NCBI RefSeq assembly: GCF_020616555.1
Contig: NZ_CP085173.1
Location: forward strand, 8,262,001-8,326,000
Direction of reading: 5' to 3'
DNA: 64,000 bases
From: Streptomyces longhuiensis
GTDB taxonomy: Bacteria > Actinomycetota > Actinomycetes > Streptomycetales > Streptomycetaceae
Below are positions 25,699 through 34,947 of this stretch, in pieces. Both the position numbers and the translations under genes were made by a program. The notes beneath the pieces were generated by a model that did no database searches, was not told the origin of the DNA, and was given only the letters and a program-made list of their open reading frames with translations. Within the stretch, counting starts at the first letter, position 1. Every line of letters begins with the position of its first letter.

Positions 25699-27054
25699 GT
25701 GTCTCCAACTGCCGCCCGAATCACCGCGGTTGACACCTATGACATCCGGTTCCCGACCTCCAGGGAGCTGGACGGATCCGACGCCATGAACCCGGACCCC
25801 GACTACTCCGCCGCCTACGTCGTGCTCCGCACCGACGCCGCCGACGGAGTCGAGGGGCACGGATTCACGTTCACCATCGGTCGTGGCAACGATGTCCAGG
25901 TCGCCGCGATCGATGCCCTGCGGCACCATGTCGTCGGCCGGGGGGTCGACGAACTGTGCGCCGACCCGGGGACGTTGAACCGCGACCTGATCGGCGACAG
26001 CCAGCTCCGCTGGCTCGGGCCCGAGAAGGGCGTGATGCACATGGCGATCGGTGCCGTCGTCAACGCCGTGTGGGACCTGGCGGCCAAGCGCGCCCGCAAG
26101 CCGCTGTGGCAGTTCCTGGCCGACGCGACACCCGAGTGGCTCGTCTCGCAGATCGACTTCCGCTACATCGCCGACGCGCTCACCCCCGACGACGCGCTCG
26201 CGCTCCTCAGATCGGGCCGCGAGGGCGCGGCGGAACGCGAGAGTGCCCTGCGCGAGCGCGGCTTCCCCGGCTACACCACCTCACCCGGCTGGCTCGGCTA
26301 CTCCGACGAGAAGCTCGGCCGGCTCGCCCGGCAGGCCGTCGCCGACGGCTTCCGGCAGATCAAGCTGAAGGTCGGCGCGGACCTCGCCGACGACATCCGC
26401 CGCTGCCGCACCGCCCGCTCGGTGATCGGCCCGGACATCCGCATGGCGATCGACGCCAACCAGCGGTGGAACGTCGGCGAGGCCATCGAGTGGACCAAGG
26501 CGCTCGCCGAGTTCGACCCGTACTGGGTGGAGGAGCCGACCAGCCCCGACGACGTCCTCGGCCACGCCGCGATCCGCAGGGCCGTCGCGCCCGTGAAGGT
26601 CGCCACCGGCGAACACGTCCAGAACCGCATCATCTTCAAGCAGCTCCTCCAGGCCGGCGCCATCGACATCCTGCAGATCGACGCGGCCCGCGTCGGCGGC
26701 GTCAACGAGAACCTCGCCATCCTGCTGCTCGCCGCCAAGTTCGGCGTCCCCGTGTGCCCGCACGCGGGCGGCGTCGGCCTGTGCGAACTCGTCCAGCACC
26801 TCTCGATGTTCGACTACGTCGCCGTCGCGGGCACCACGCAGGACCGTGTCATCGAGTACGTCGACCATCTGCACGGCCACTTCATCGACCCCGTCGTCAT
26901 GCGCGACGGCCACTACACGGCCCCGACCACGCCCGGCTTCTCCGCCGCGATGCGGCCCGAGTCCATCGCGGAGTACACCTACCCGGACGGCGCGTTCTGG
27001 GCCGCCGACCTCGCCCGGCAGGGCGCCACCGACCAGAAGGGTGCAGCGGCATGA
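25699..27054 (+). CDS. L-fuconate dehydratase (enolase superfamily)
   Basis: A 451-residue enolase superfamily enzyme, close to the length of characterised L-fuconate dehydratases. The MR-subgroup catalytic set is present: KLKVG with Lys222 and Lys224, DANQ near 252, WVEEP near 278, GEH near 304 and CPHAGGVG near 354. The N-terminus has the [25 protein letters not shown] region of this family (read around residues 17-42). It dehydrates L-fuconate to 2-keto-3-deoxy-L-fuconate using magnesium. The GTG start has AAGAAAGG upstream; the stop overlaps the next start (ATGA). This enzyme identifies the operon as the oxidative, non-phosphorylating L-fucose route. Confidence 0.92.
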   Translation: MSPTAARITAVDTYDIRFPTSRELDGSDAMNPDPDYSAAYVVLRTDAADGVEGHGFTFTIGRGNDVQVAAIDALRHHVVGRGVDELCADPGTLNRDLIGDSQLRWLGPEKGVMHMAIGAVVNAVWDLAAKRARKPLWQFLADATPEWLVSQIDFRYIADALTPDDALALLRSGREGAAERESALRERGFPGYTTSPGWLGYSDEKLGRLARQAVADGFRQIKLKVGADLADDIRRCRTARSVIGPDIRMAIDANQRWNVGEAIEWTKALAEFDPYWVEEPTSPDDVLGHAAIRRAVAPVKVATGEHVQNRIIFKQLLQAGAIDILQIDAARVGGVNENLAILLLAAKFGVPVCPHAGGVGLCELVQHLSMFDYVAVAGTTQDRVIEYVDHLHGHFIDPVVMRDGHYTAPTTPGFSAAMRPESIAEYTYPDGAFWAADLARQGATDQKGAAA

Positions 27055-27824
27055 CCGACGCCAGCGACGTGCAGGACTTCGCGGGGCTCAAGGCCCTCGT
27101 CACCGGCGGAGCGTCCGGGATCGGCCGGGCCACCGCCGAACTTCTCGCCGCCCGCGGCGCGAGCGTCGCCGTGCTCGACCTCGACCCGGGCAGCGTCGAC
27201 AAGCCGCTGCGCGGCTACACCGCCGACGTCAGCGACGACGCCTCCGTCCGCGCCGCCGTGGCCGCCGCCGTGACGGACCTCGGCGGCCTCGACGTCCTAG
27301 TCAACAACGCGGGCATCGGCGCCCAGGGCACCGTCGAGGACAACGACGACGACCAGTGGCACCGCGTCCTCGACGTCAATGTCCTCGGCATCGTCCGCAC
27401 CACGCGCGCAGCCCTGCCCCATCTGAGGGACTCCGCACACGCGGCGATCGTCAACACCTGCTCCATCGCCGCGACGGCCGGCCTCCCGCAGCGCGCCCTG
27501 TACTCGGCGTCGAAGGGCGCCGTGTACTCCCTGACGCTCGCCATGGCCGCCGACCACGTCCGCGAAGGGGTGCGCGTCAACTGCGTCAACCCGGGGACCG
27601 TGGACACCCCATGGGTCGGCCGACTGCTGTCCGCCGCCCCCGACCCGGCCGCCGAGCGCGCGGCCCTCGCATCCCGTCAGCCCACGGGCCGTCTGGTCTC
27701 CGCCGCCGAAGTCGCCGGCGCCGTGGCGTACTTGGCGAGCCCGCTGTCCGGCGCCACCACGGGCACCGCCCTGGCCGTCGACGGCGGCATGCAGGGCCTG
27801 CGGCTGCGCCCCGCGGGCCAGTGA
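27051..27824 (+). CDS. SDR, probable 2-keto-3-deoxy-L-fuconate dehydrogenase
   Basis: A 257-residue classical [14 protein letters not shown] lies near residue 18, NNAGIG near 84, and [21 protein letters not shown] carries Ser, Tyr and Lys of the active site near 130-155. [10 protein letters not shown] and VDGGMQ complete the fold. It overlaps the fuconate dehydratase by ATGA. In the Xanthomonas-type pathway an SDR oxidises 2-keto-3-deoxy-L-fuconate at C4, and that step fits the gene order here. It could instead be the initial L-fucose dehydrogenase, but the following aldo/keto reductase is the better candidate for that. Confidence 0.85.
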   Translation: MTDASDVQDFAGLKALVTGGASGIGRATAELLAARGASVAVLDLDPGSVDKPLRGYTADVSDDASVRAAVAAAVTDLGGLDVLVNNAGIGAQGTVEDNDDDQWHRVLDVNVLGIVRTTRAALPHLRDSAHAAIVNTCSIAATAGLPQRALYSASKGAVYSLTLAMAADHVREGVRVNCVNPGTVDTPWVGRLLSAAPDPAAERAALASRQPTGRLVSAAEVAGAVAYLASPLSGATTGTALAVDGGMQGLRLRPAGQ

Positions 27825-28825
27825 TCGCCATGCGCACCCGCACCCTGGGCCGCAGCGGCGTCGACGTCACCGAGCTGTCCTTCGGCGCCGCCGGTATCGG
27901 CAACCTGTACGCGCCCGTCACCGACGAGGAGGCCCGGGCCGCCGTCGACGCGGCCTGGGACGCGGGCATCCGCTACTTCGACACGGCGCCGCACTACGGC
28001 ATCGGCCTGTCCGAGCGGCGCCTCGGCGAGGCACTCGCGGCCCGGGACCGGTCGGCGTACACGGTCTCCACCAAGGCGGGACGTCTCCTCGTGCCTGCCG
28101 GGGAGGGCGGGGGCGACGACCTGGAGAACGGGTTCGCCGTGCCCGCCACGCACCGTCGCGTCTGGGACTTCAGCGCGGACGGGGTGCGCCGCTCCCTGGA
28201 GGACAGCCTGACGCGGCTGGGCCTCGACCGCGTCGACGTCGTCCACCTGCACGACCCGGACAGCCACGGCGAGCAGGCGTTCCACGAGGCCTACCCGGCC
28301 CTTGAGCGGCTGCGCGCCGAGGGTGTCGTCGGGGCGATCGGCGCGGGCATGAACCAGTCCGCGATGCTCACCCGGTTCGTCCGCGACACCGACGTGGACG
28401 CCGTCCTGTGCGCGGGCCGCTACACCCTCCTCGACCAGGAGGCGCTGACGGAGCTGCTGCCCGAGGCGCAGGCGCGCGGCACGTCGGTCGTCGTCGGCGG
28501 CGTGTTCAACTCCGGCCTCCTCGCCGACCCCCGGCCCGGCGCGACGTACGACTACGCGGCGGCGCCCCGCGAAGTCCTCGACCGTGCGTACCGGTTGAAG
28601 GACGTGGCGCAGCGGCACGGCATCACCCTGCGCGCGGCCGCGCTCGCCTTCCCGTTCGGCCATCCTGCGGTGGCGAGCGTCCTGGTCGGCACCCGCTCGC
28701 CGCACGAAGTCCGCGACACCGCACAGCAGTTCACCGTCGCCGTACCGGCCGCGTTCTGGAGGGACGCCCGCGCCGCGGGACTTCTTGCCGACGGCGTCCC
28801 CGTCCCCGGAGAGGAGCACGCGTGA
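27821..28825 (+). CDS. Aldo/keto reductase, probable L-fucose (D-threo-aldose) dehydrogenase
   Basis: A 334-residue AKR. The catalytic tetrad is visible as YFDTAPHYG (Asp, Tyr), STKAG (Lys) and VVHLHDPD (His). The family layout matches D-threo-aldose 1-dehydrogenases, which oxidise L-fucose to L-fucono-1,5-lactone with NAD(P). The start is taken at GTG 27821, overlapping the SDR stop (GTGA); an ATG at 27830 is nearly as good and gives the more usual MRTRTLGRSG. The next gene overlaps by GTGA. It would catalyse the first step of the operon pathway. Confidence 0.87.
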   Translation: MIAMRTRTLGRSGVDVTELSFGAAGIGNLYAPVTDEEARAAVDAAWDAGIRYFDTAPHYGIGLSERRLGEALAARDRSAYTVSTKAGRLLVPAGEGGGDDLENGFAVPATHRRVWDFSADGVRRSLEDSLTRLGLDRVDVVHLHDPDSHGEQAFHEAYPALERLRAEGVVGAIGAGMNQSAMLTRFVRDTDVDAVLCAGRYTLLDQEALTELLPEAQARGTSVVVGGVFNSGLLADPRPGATYDYAAAPREVLDRAYRLKDVAQRHGITLRAAALAFPFGHPAVASVLVGTRSPHEVRDTAQQFTVAVPAAFWRDARAAGLLADGVPVPGEEHA

Positions 28826-29133
28826 GAATCGCCCTGCACACCAAGGTCCGCGCCGACCGTATCGAGGCGTACGAGGCCGCCCACCGTGAGGTCCCGGCCG
28901 AACTCCGGAAGGCCATCAGCGCGGCCGGCGCCACGTCGTGGACCATCTGGCGCAGCGGGACCGACCTGTTCCACGTCCTGGAGTGCGAGGACTACGCCCG
29001 TATGCTCGCCGAGCTGGACAAGCTGCCGGAGAACATCGCCTGGCAGGCCCGGATGGCCGAGCTGCTCGACGTCGTCCACGACTACTCGGCCGACGGCGCC
29101 GACGCGGGCCTGCCCGTCGTGTGGGAGCTGTGA
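28822..29133 (+). CDS. L-rhamnose mutarotase-like protein (DUF718), probable fucose mutarotase
   Basis: A 103-residue ferredoxin-like protein of the RhaM/DUF718 family. The N-terminal LHTKVRADRIEAYEAAHREV carries the family histidine, and WTIWRSGTDLFHVLECED is the second conserved block. Such proteins interconvert alpha and beta pyranose anomers. In this operon the sugar is probably L-fucose rather than L-rhamnose. GTG 28822 overlaps the AKR stop, with GGAGAGGAG about 5 nt upstream. Its stop overlaps the next ATG (TGATG). Confidence 0.88.
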   Translation: MRIALHTKVRADRIEAYEAAHREVPAELRKAISAAGATSWTIWRSGTDLFHVLECEDYARMLAELDKLPENIAWQARMAELLDVVHDYSADGADAGLPVVWEL

Positions 29134-29978
29134 TGACCGCCATCGTCGACGCGCACCACCACGTCTGGGACCTCTCCGTGCGGGACCAGGACTGGATCAC
29201 CGGCGAGCAACTCGCCCCGATCCGAAAGGACTTCACGCTGGACGACCTGGCGCCCCTGGCGCGCAAGTCCGGTGTCACGGCCACCGTCCTCGTGCAGACC
29301 GTCACCGTCGAGGAGGAGACCCCGGAGTTCCTCGCCCTCGCGCACGACAGTGAACTCGTGGCCGCGGTGGTCGGCTGGGCCGATCTCACGCGCCCGGACA
29401 TCGGCGACACCCTGGCCCGGCTCGCCGAACTCCCGGGCGGGCGTCACCTGAAGGGCATCCGCCACCAGGTCCAGGGGGAACCCGACCCCGAGTGGCTGCT
29501 GCGGCCCGACGTGCGCCGGGGCCTCGAGGCCGTCGCCGACGCCGGTCTGGTCTACGACCTGGTGGTCCTGCCGACCCAGCTCCCCGCCTGCGCCGCGGCG
29601 GCCGCCGCTCTGCCCGGCCTCACCTTCGTCCTCGACCACTGCGGCAAGCCGCCCGTCGCGTCGGGCGCCACCGAGCCGTGGACCGACGACCTGCGCGCGC
29701 TGGCGGCCTTCCCCAACACGGTGTGCAAACTCTCCGGCCTGGTCACCGAGGCCGACTGGGCGACCTGGACGCCGGGGGCGCTTCGGCCGTACGCCGACAC
29801 GGTTCTGGAGGCGTTCGGGCCCGACCGCGTGATGTTCGGCTCGGACTGGCCGGTGTGCAATCTGGCTGCGACCTACGAACAAGTACTGGAAGCGGCACAG
29901 GAGTTGACGGGCTCGCTGACGACGCCTGAGCGTGACGCGGTCTTCGGCGGCACGGCGACCCGCGTCTACCGGCTTTGA
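29133..29978 (+). CDS. Amidohydrolase 2 family L-fucono-lactonase
   Basis: A 281-residue TIM-barrel metal hydrolase of the amidohydrolase_2 group. VDAHHHVWDL near residue 6 gives the HxH metal ligands, LDHCGKP near 168 the barrel histidine, and MFGSDWPVCN near 236 the terminal aspartate. The family includes L-fucono-1,5-lactonases (COG3618), and position in this operon supports hydrolysis of L-fuconolactone to L-fuconate. It starts within the TGATG overlap. Its end overlaps the convergent LMF gene by 13 nt. The final cleavage enzyme of the pathway is not in the operon. Confidence 0.9.
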   Translation: MTAIVDAHHHVWDLSVRDQDWITGEQLAPIRKDFTLDDLAPLARKSGVTATVLVQTVTVEEETPEFLALAHDSELVAAVVGWADLTRPDIGDTLARLAELPGGRHLKGIRHQVQGEPDPEWLLRPDVRRGLEAVADAGLVYDLVVLPTQLPACAAAAAALPGLTFVLDHCGKPPVASGATEPWTDDLRALAAFPNTVCKLSGLVTEADWATWTPGALRPYADTVLEAFGPDRVMFGSDWPVCNLAATYEQVLEAAQELTGSLTTPERDAVFGGTATRVYRL

Positions 29979-31396
29979 ATCCGGGAGGCGGCAAGCCGTG
30001 TCGGCCTCAGGAAGTCGCGTACGTACGTCCGCTCCCAGCAGGCACCCGTCGCCCGCAGCTCGCGCCATGTGGTGAAGCGATAGCGGTAGAGCCGGGCCCG
30101 GACGTACGCGGGCGGTGCGTCGGCGGGGAACGGGGAGTGGCGCAGGAGCCGCAACGTGTCGCGGTCGCCGGTCAGGAGGCGCTCGATGAGGCCGCCGAAC
30201 CAGGACTCCGCGTACAGGGGGGAGAGCGCCGCGAACCACATCAGCCAGTCGAGCCGAAGATGGTAGGGGGCGAACTGGCGTGGCCAACGCCCCGGATCGC
30301 CCGGCTTGCCCCTGAACTCGTAGACCAGCCAGGAGGATTCCTCGCGCGGCACCGGGTCGGCCGTGCCCTCGATGACGATCTCGTGCCGGATGCGCCCGAC
30401 CGAACCGAAGGCGCCGTACGCGTTGACGAGGTGCAGGGAGTCGTAGGAGCGGTTCATGGACTGGCGACGGGACAGCAGGTTGAGCGCCGGGTGGTAGCTC
30501 AGCGCGACGACGAGTGCGGTGACGGCGATGACGACGCACTCGTACCAGAGCGGGGCGGCGGCCGGGTGCGGCGGCTCGCGCAGGAGGGAGAAGTCCACCG
30601 CCGTCACGGCGAGCAGGATCGTGAGCCAGTTCAGCCACGCGAAGTTGCCGGACAGGACCAGCCACAGCTGGGTGAGGATCATCAGGCAGGCCGCGCCCGT
30701 CGCGATCGGCTGCGGGGTGAACAGGAGCACGGGAACGACGAGTTGGGTCACGTGGTTGGCCCCGGCCTCGACGCGGTGCAGGGGGCGCGGCAGCCGGTGG
30801 AAGAACCAGCTCAGCGGGCCCGGCATCGGCTGTGTCTCATGGTGGTAGTAGAGGCACGTCAGCTTCCGCCAGCACTCGTCGCCGCGCATCTTGATCAGGC
30901 CCGCGCCGAACTCGACGCGGAAGAGGACCCAGCGCAGGAGCAGCAGTACGAGCAGTGGTGGCGCCACCCGTTCGTTCCCGAGGAAGACGGCGAGGAAGCC
31001 CACCTCCAGCAGCAGTGACTCCCAGCCGAACGCGTACCAGGTCTGCCCGACGTTCACGATCGACAGATAGAGCACCCACGGCACCACCCACAGCACCATG
31101 GCTGCCCACAGCGGTACCCGGTCGGCGAGGCCCGCGACGAGCGCGGCCGACACCGCGGCCCCGCCCCAGGCGACGACCGCGAAGAACCGGTCCGAGTAGT
31201 ACGCCCTGAACAGCGTCGGGGCCTGCCGCCACGGCATGCGCGCCAGATAGCGCGGAACCGGCAGCATGCCGCGCTCGCCGATCAGCGCCCGGAACTGCAG
31301 AGCCGCCCCCACGAAGGCCACGAGATACAGCGCGGCCAGACCGCGCTGGAAGATCAGGCGGCCGAGCCAGTACCCGGGCGAGCTGAACCACTCCAC
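29966..31396 (-). CDS. Lipase maturation factor (LMF1-like) family membrane protein
   Basis: A 476-residue multi-pass membrane protein with the LMF family blocks ALQFRALIGERGMLPVP, WESLLLEVGFLAVFLGN, FGAGLIKMRGDECWRKLTCLYYHHETQP and LVNAYGAFGSVGRIRHE. In vertebrates LMF1 is an endoplasmic reticulum lipase chaperone; the bacterial role is unknown. The GTG start at 31396 gives the usual VEWFSSPGYWLGR N-terminus; GGAGAG lies very close to it. An ATG at 31444 is in frame without a ribosome site. The gene is divergent from the DUF6777 lipoprotein and convergent with the fucose operon. Confidence 0.88.
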   Translation of the reverse strand: MEWFSSPGYWLGRLIFQRGLAALYLVAFVGAALQFRALIGERGMLPVPRYLARMPWRQAPTLFRAYYSDRFFAVVAWGGAAVSAALVAGLADRVPLWAAMVLWVVPWVLYLSIVNVGQTWYAFGWESLLLEVGFLAVFLGNERVAPPLLVLLLLRWVLFRVEFGAGLIKMRGDECWRKLTCLYYHHETQPMPGPLSWFFHRLPRPLHRVEAGANHVTQLVVPVLLFTPQPIATGAACLMILTQLWLVLSGNFAWLNWLTILLAVTAVDFSLLREPPHPAAAPLWYECVVIAVTALVVALSYHPALNLLSRRQSMNRSYDSLHLVNAYGAFGSVGRIRHEIVIEGTADPVPREESSWLVYEFRGKPGDPGRWPRQFAPYHLRLDWLMWFAALSPLYAESWFGGLIERLLTGDRDTLRLLRHSPFPADAPPAYVRARLYRYRFTTWRELRATGACWERTYVRDFLRPTRLAASRIQSR

Positions 31397-31515
31397 CTCT
31401 CCAGTGTGACGGAGGGTGAGCGCGATGGGCGTGCGGGATCGCATTGCGCTTGCGAGGTGCCCGATTTCGCCGCAAACAATGGGGCAAAGTGCCCATATGT
31501 AGGCGGGAGAACACG

Positions 31516-32655
31516 GTGCGCTCACCCACCAGGATCTTTGTCAGTGCCTTGGCGATATCCGCCGCGCTCCTGGTCGCCGGATGCTCGGGGGACAGCGGCA
31601 ACGGCGCGTCGGCCGCCAAGGGGGAGCTCTTCCTCCAGCCCGTGGCCGAGACGGGCCCCGACCCGTTCACCGACTCCACCGCCAAGAGCACCGAGACCCC
31701 CGCGCCCGTCACCCGAACGCCGCAGCCGCCGTCACCGAGCGGCACCGCCTCCGCGAACACGCAGGGCATGCACCCCGTCGACGGCGCGACCCCCGGCCTC
31801 TACGGCGGCACGCAGTCCGTCGGAAGCTGCGACGTCGAGAAGCAGGTCGGCTTCCTCACCTCGGACCCGGCCAAGGAACGCGCCTTCGCCGACGTCGAAG
31901 GCATCTCCGCGGCCTCCGTCCCGGACTTCCTGCGCGGCCTCACGCCCGTCGTCCTGCGCGCCGACACCCGCGTCACCAACCACGGCTACCGCTCCGGAGA
32001 GGCGACGAGCTACCAGGCCGTGCTCCAGGCCGGCACCGCCGTCCTCGTCGACGACCGGGGGATGCCCCGGGTGCGGTGCGCGTGCGGCAACCCGCTGAAG
32101 CCGCCCGTCGCGATCAAGGGGACGCCGAACACCCAGGGGCAGCAGTGGTCCGGCTACCGGCCCACGCAGGTCGTGGTGGTCACGCCGGCCCCGAAGGTCA
32201 TCACGAACATCGTCATCGTGAACATCACCGACAACACCTGGATCGAGCGGAAGGTCGGTGACGACGGGCAGCACGACAAGCGCGTGCCGCCGCCCCCGAT
32301 GCCGAAGCCCCACCCCTCCGACAACTCCGCGTCGCCCTCGCCGTCGTCCCCGTCGTCGTCCCCGTCCACCTCCACGTCGCCGAGCTCGAGCGGCAGCACC
32401 AGCCCGTCGGAGTCCTCCAACAGCGCCAGCCCCCCGTCGTCACAGCCGCCCTCCTCGGAGGAGTCGGCGCCGGCCTCCGAGCCCGCGAGCCCGCCGACCA
32501 GCGCGCCCGGCGACACCGACGTCCCCACGGACTCGCCTCCCGGCGACGGCTCCAGCGACCTCGGCCCGGACACCGTCCCCGACAGCCCCGACCTGCCCGA
32601 CGGCGGCGGCCTCATCCCCGACGTGCCGTCCGCCGAGAGCGTCTTCTCCAGCTGA
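31516..32655 (+). CDS. DUF6777 lipoprotein with Pro/Ser-rich tail
   Basis: A 379-residue protein. Lipobox VAGCSG follows a hydrophobic signal, so it is membrane-anchored outside the cell. Residues about 90-230 form a DUF6777-like domain (TPGLYGGTQSVGSCDVEKQ, VLRADTRVTNHGYRSG, TAVLVDDRGMPRVRCACGNPL). Four cysteines may form disulfides. From about residue 255 to the end the chain is low-complexity Pro/Ser/Asp, probably a cell-wall spacer. GTG 31516 has GGGAGA 6 nt upstream; the frame extends to 31444 without one. DUF6777 often accompanies kinase genes in Streptomyces, but none is adjacent here. Function unknown. Confidence 0.82.
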   Translation: MRSPTRIFVSALAISAALLVAGCSGDSGNGASAAKGELFLQPVAETGPDPFTDSTAKSTETPAPVTRTPQPPSPSGTASANTQGMHPVDGATPGLYGGTQSVGSCDVEKQVGFLTSDPAKERAFADVEGISAASVPDFLRGLTPVVLRADTRVTNHGYRSGEATSYQAVLQAGTAVLVDDRGMPRVRCACGNPLKPPVAIKGTPNTQGQQWSGYRPTQVVVVTPAPKVITNIVIVNITDNTWIERKVGDDGQHDKRVPPPPMPKPHPSDNSASPSPSSPSSSPSTSTSPSSSGSTSPSESSNSASPPSSQPPSSEESAPASEPASPPTSAPGDTDVPTDSPPGDGSSDLGPDTVPDSPDLPDGGGLIPDVPSAESVFSS

Positions 32656-32697
32656 CGCCCCATCCGGGCGAAGCGCGCCGGTGGCCGTCGCACCGAC

Positions 32698-32735
32698 ACG
32701 GCCCCTGGCGCGCTCCGGGCTGCGCCCAGGGCCGT
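32698..32735 (+). terminator. Imperfect hairpin after the DUF6777 gene
   Basis: Arms 32698-32711 and 32722-32735 pair with two internal mismatches around a 10-nt loop, 43 nt after the stop. Likely but not certain terminator. Confidence 0.45.
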
Positions 32736-32791
32736 CCGGAGTACGCCGTGCCCGGCATGCGAGTGATTCGCGGTGCGCCTAGCGTGGCCCC

Positions 32792-34888
32792 ATGGAAGCC
32801 GCCGGTACGGGGGGCGGGGAGCCGATCGACTGCACGCACTGCGGCAGGGCGACGGGGGACGCCTCCTGCTGCTTCCTCGCCGAGTTCGGGGGCCACCTGG
32901 GCATCGGCAGCTTCGACTGGGACCTCGACACCGGCCTGATGCACATGGACGCCAAGGCCCACGAGATCTTCGACGTACGCCCCGACGAGTACGACGGGCG
33001 CCCCGAGTCGCTCGACATCCGTGTCCCCCCGACCGAGGCCACCCGCCTCGACGGCATCGTCGCCACGGCCCTCAAGAGCAGCAACGAGAACTACGGCGCC
33101 TACTTCCGCATCAAATGCCGCAACGGCAGGATGCGCTGGACCCACACCCAGGGCTACATCAGACGCGACGACACCGGCCGTCCGCGCCGCATCGTCGGCC
33201 TCGTCCGCGACGCCACCCAGGAACTCAGCGACAGCACGGCCCGCCGCGAACAGGACGCCCTGCGCCGCCGCCAGACCAGTGTCGTCCAGGGCACCACCGC
33301 CGCCCTCGCGCACGCCCGCACCGTCCAGGACGTCATCGACGTCCTCAAGGACAGCCACGGCCTCCAGCACCTCGGCGCGACCAGCCTCGTCATGGGCCTC
33401 GTCAGGGCCGGCCGCATCCACCTGGTCGCCGACGGCCCCGAGGGCAGCTTCGTGCCCGGCACCAAGGTCACACGGATCGACGAGCCGTACCCCATGGGCG
33501 ACGTCGTACGCACCCTCGCGCCCCGCTTCATCGAGTCCCCCGACGACTTCGCCGAGTCCTACCCGCTGCTGTGGCCGCACATCACCCAGCTCGAGATCAC
33601 GGCCGCGGCCTACCTGCCGCTCATCGCCCAGGCCCGCCCCATCGGTGCGCTCGGCCTGCTCTACATGGACAAGCGCGGCTTCACCGAGGAGGAGCGCAAC
33701 GTCCTCGTCGCCCTCGGCAGCAGCATCGCCCAGAGCCTCCAGCGCGCGATGTTCTACGAGCAGGAGAAGGACCTCGCCCAGGGCCTCCAGCAGGCCATGC
33801 TGCCCCGCACCATCCCCGCCGTCTCCGGCGCCGACATCGCCGTCCGCTACCGCTCGGCCGCCCTCGGCCGCGACATCGGAGGTGACTGGTACGACGTGAT
33901 CCCGCTGCCCGGCGGACGCGTCGGCGCCGTCATCGGCGACGTCCAGGGACACGACACCCACGCCGCCGCCGTCATGGGACAGCTGCGCATCGTGCTGCGC
34001 GCGTACGCCGCCGAGGGGCACACGCCCGCCACCGTCATGGCCCGCGCCTCCGTCTTCCTCCACGAACTCGACACCGAGCGGTTCGCGACCTGCCTGTACG
34101 CGGAGGCCGACCTGTCGACCGGGGTCGTCCAGCTCGTGCGCGCCGGGCACCTGGACCCGCTGCTGCGCCTCACCGACGGGACCTGCCGCAGACTGCCCGT
34201 CGACGGCGGCCTGCCGCTGGGCCTCTCCGCCGAGTTCGGCCGGCTCGAATACCCGGTCGGGACCGTCGAACTCGACCCGGGCCAGGCACTGATCCTGTGC
34301 ACCGACGGCCTCGTCGAGCAGCCGGGCACCGACCTCGACGACGGACTGCAGGCCCTCACGACCCTCGTCGGCACCGGCCCCCACGACCTCGGTGACCTCG
34401 GCGACCTGCTGTGCGAGAGCGTCGACGAACGCGGCGGTGACGACGACGTCGCCCTGCTCCTGCTGCGCCGCCGCGGCATCGGCGCGCCCCAGTCGGGCGG
34501 CCGTCTCCAGCAGCATGTCGCGCCGAACGACCCCGAGGCACTGAGAGAGGCCCGGCACATGATCAGGGCCGCCGTCCGGGCCTGGGGCGCGGGCGGACGG
34601 GCGGACGAGATAGAGCTCGTCGCCGACGAGATGATCACCAACGCGCTGATGCACACCGACGGCCCCGCGGTCGTCACCCTGCGCGTGATCACCGCGTCCG
34701 ACCGCAGACTGCGTGTGGACGTCGAGGACACCTCCAGCGCGCTCCCGCGCCGGCGCGAGGCGGGCGAGGACGGCGTCTCGGGGCGCGGCCTGCTCCTCGT
34801 GGACCGGCTCGCGGACGTGTGGGGCGTGGAGGCGCGGGGGAGCGGCAAGTGCGTGTGGTGCGAGTTCGTGGTGCCGGCCAGGGACTGA
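32792..34888 (+). CDS. PAS-GAF-SpoIIE (PP2C) phosphatase with C-terminal HATPase kinase domain
   Basis: A 698-residue cytosolic regulator. An N-terminal cysteine cluster (CTHC, then CC) precedes a PAS domain (about residues 30-145, IGSFDWDLDTGLMHMD) and a GAF domain (about 165-320). A SpoIIE/RsbU phosphatase follows (about 330-570) with RDIGGDWYDVIPL, IGDVQGHD and GGDDDVALLLL metal sites. The end (about 580-698) is an HATPase_c kinase of the RsbW type (ELVADEMITNALMHT and GRGLLLVDRLADVWG). Such proteins dephosphorylate and phosphorylate anti-anti-sigma factors in partner-switching control. No anti-anti-sigma gene is adjacent. The ligand of the sensory half is unknown; the cysteine cluster could bind metal or respond to redox. 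Confidence 0.92.
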   Translation: MEAAGTGGGEPIDCTHCGRATGDASCCFLAEFGGHLGIGSFDWDLDTGLMHMDAKAHEIFDVRPDEYDGRPESLDIRVPPTEATRLDGIVATALKSSNENYGAYFRIKCRNGRMRWTHTQGYIRRDDTGRPRRIVGLVRDATQELSDSTARREQDALRRRQTSVVQGTTAALAHARTVQDVIDVLKDSHGLQHLGATSLVMGLVRAGRIHLVADGPEGSFVPGTKVTRIDEPYPMGDVVRTLAPRFIESPDDFAESYPLLWPHITQLEITAAAYLPLIAQARPIGALGLLYMDKRGFTEEERNVLVALGSSIAQSLQRAMFYEQEKDLAQGLQQAMLPRTIPAVSGADIAVRYRSAALGRDIGGDWYDVIPLPGGRVGAVIGDVQGHDTHAAAVMGQLRIVLRAYAAEGHTPATVMARASVFLHELDTERFATCLYAEADLSTGVVQLVRAGHLDPLLRLTDGTCRRLPVDGGLPLGLSAEFGRLEYPVGTVELDPGQALILCTDGLVEQPGTDLDDGLQALTTLVGTGPHDLGDLGDLLCESVDERGGDDDVALLLLRRRGIGAPQSGGRLQQHVAPNDPEALREARHMIRAAVRAWGAGGRADEIELVADEMITNALMHTDGPAVVTLRVITASDRRLRVDVEDTSSALPRRREAGEDGVSGRGLLLVDRLADVWGVEARGSGKCVWCEFVVPARD

Positions 34889-34947
34889 CCGGCGGCGCGG
34901 TGACGGCTCACCTGGCACTGTCGGTGCCCGGTGGCACTCTTGGACGT

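Noticed and set aside
31447..32098. Alternative frames over the DUF6777 gene
   Set aside because: Arg/Pro-rich shadows; only the frame with lipobox and DUF6777 blocks has coding features.
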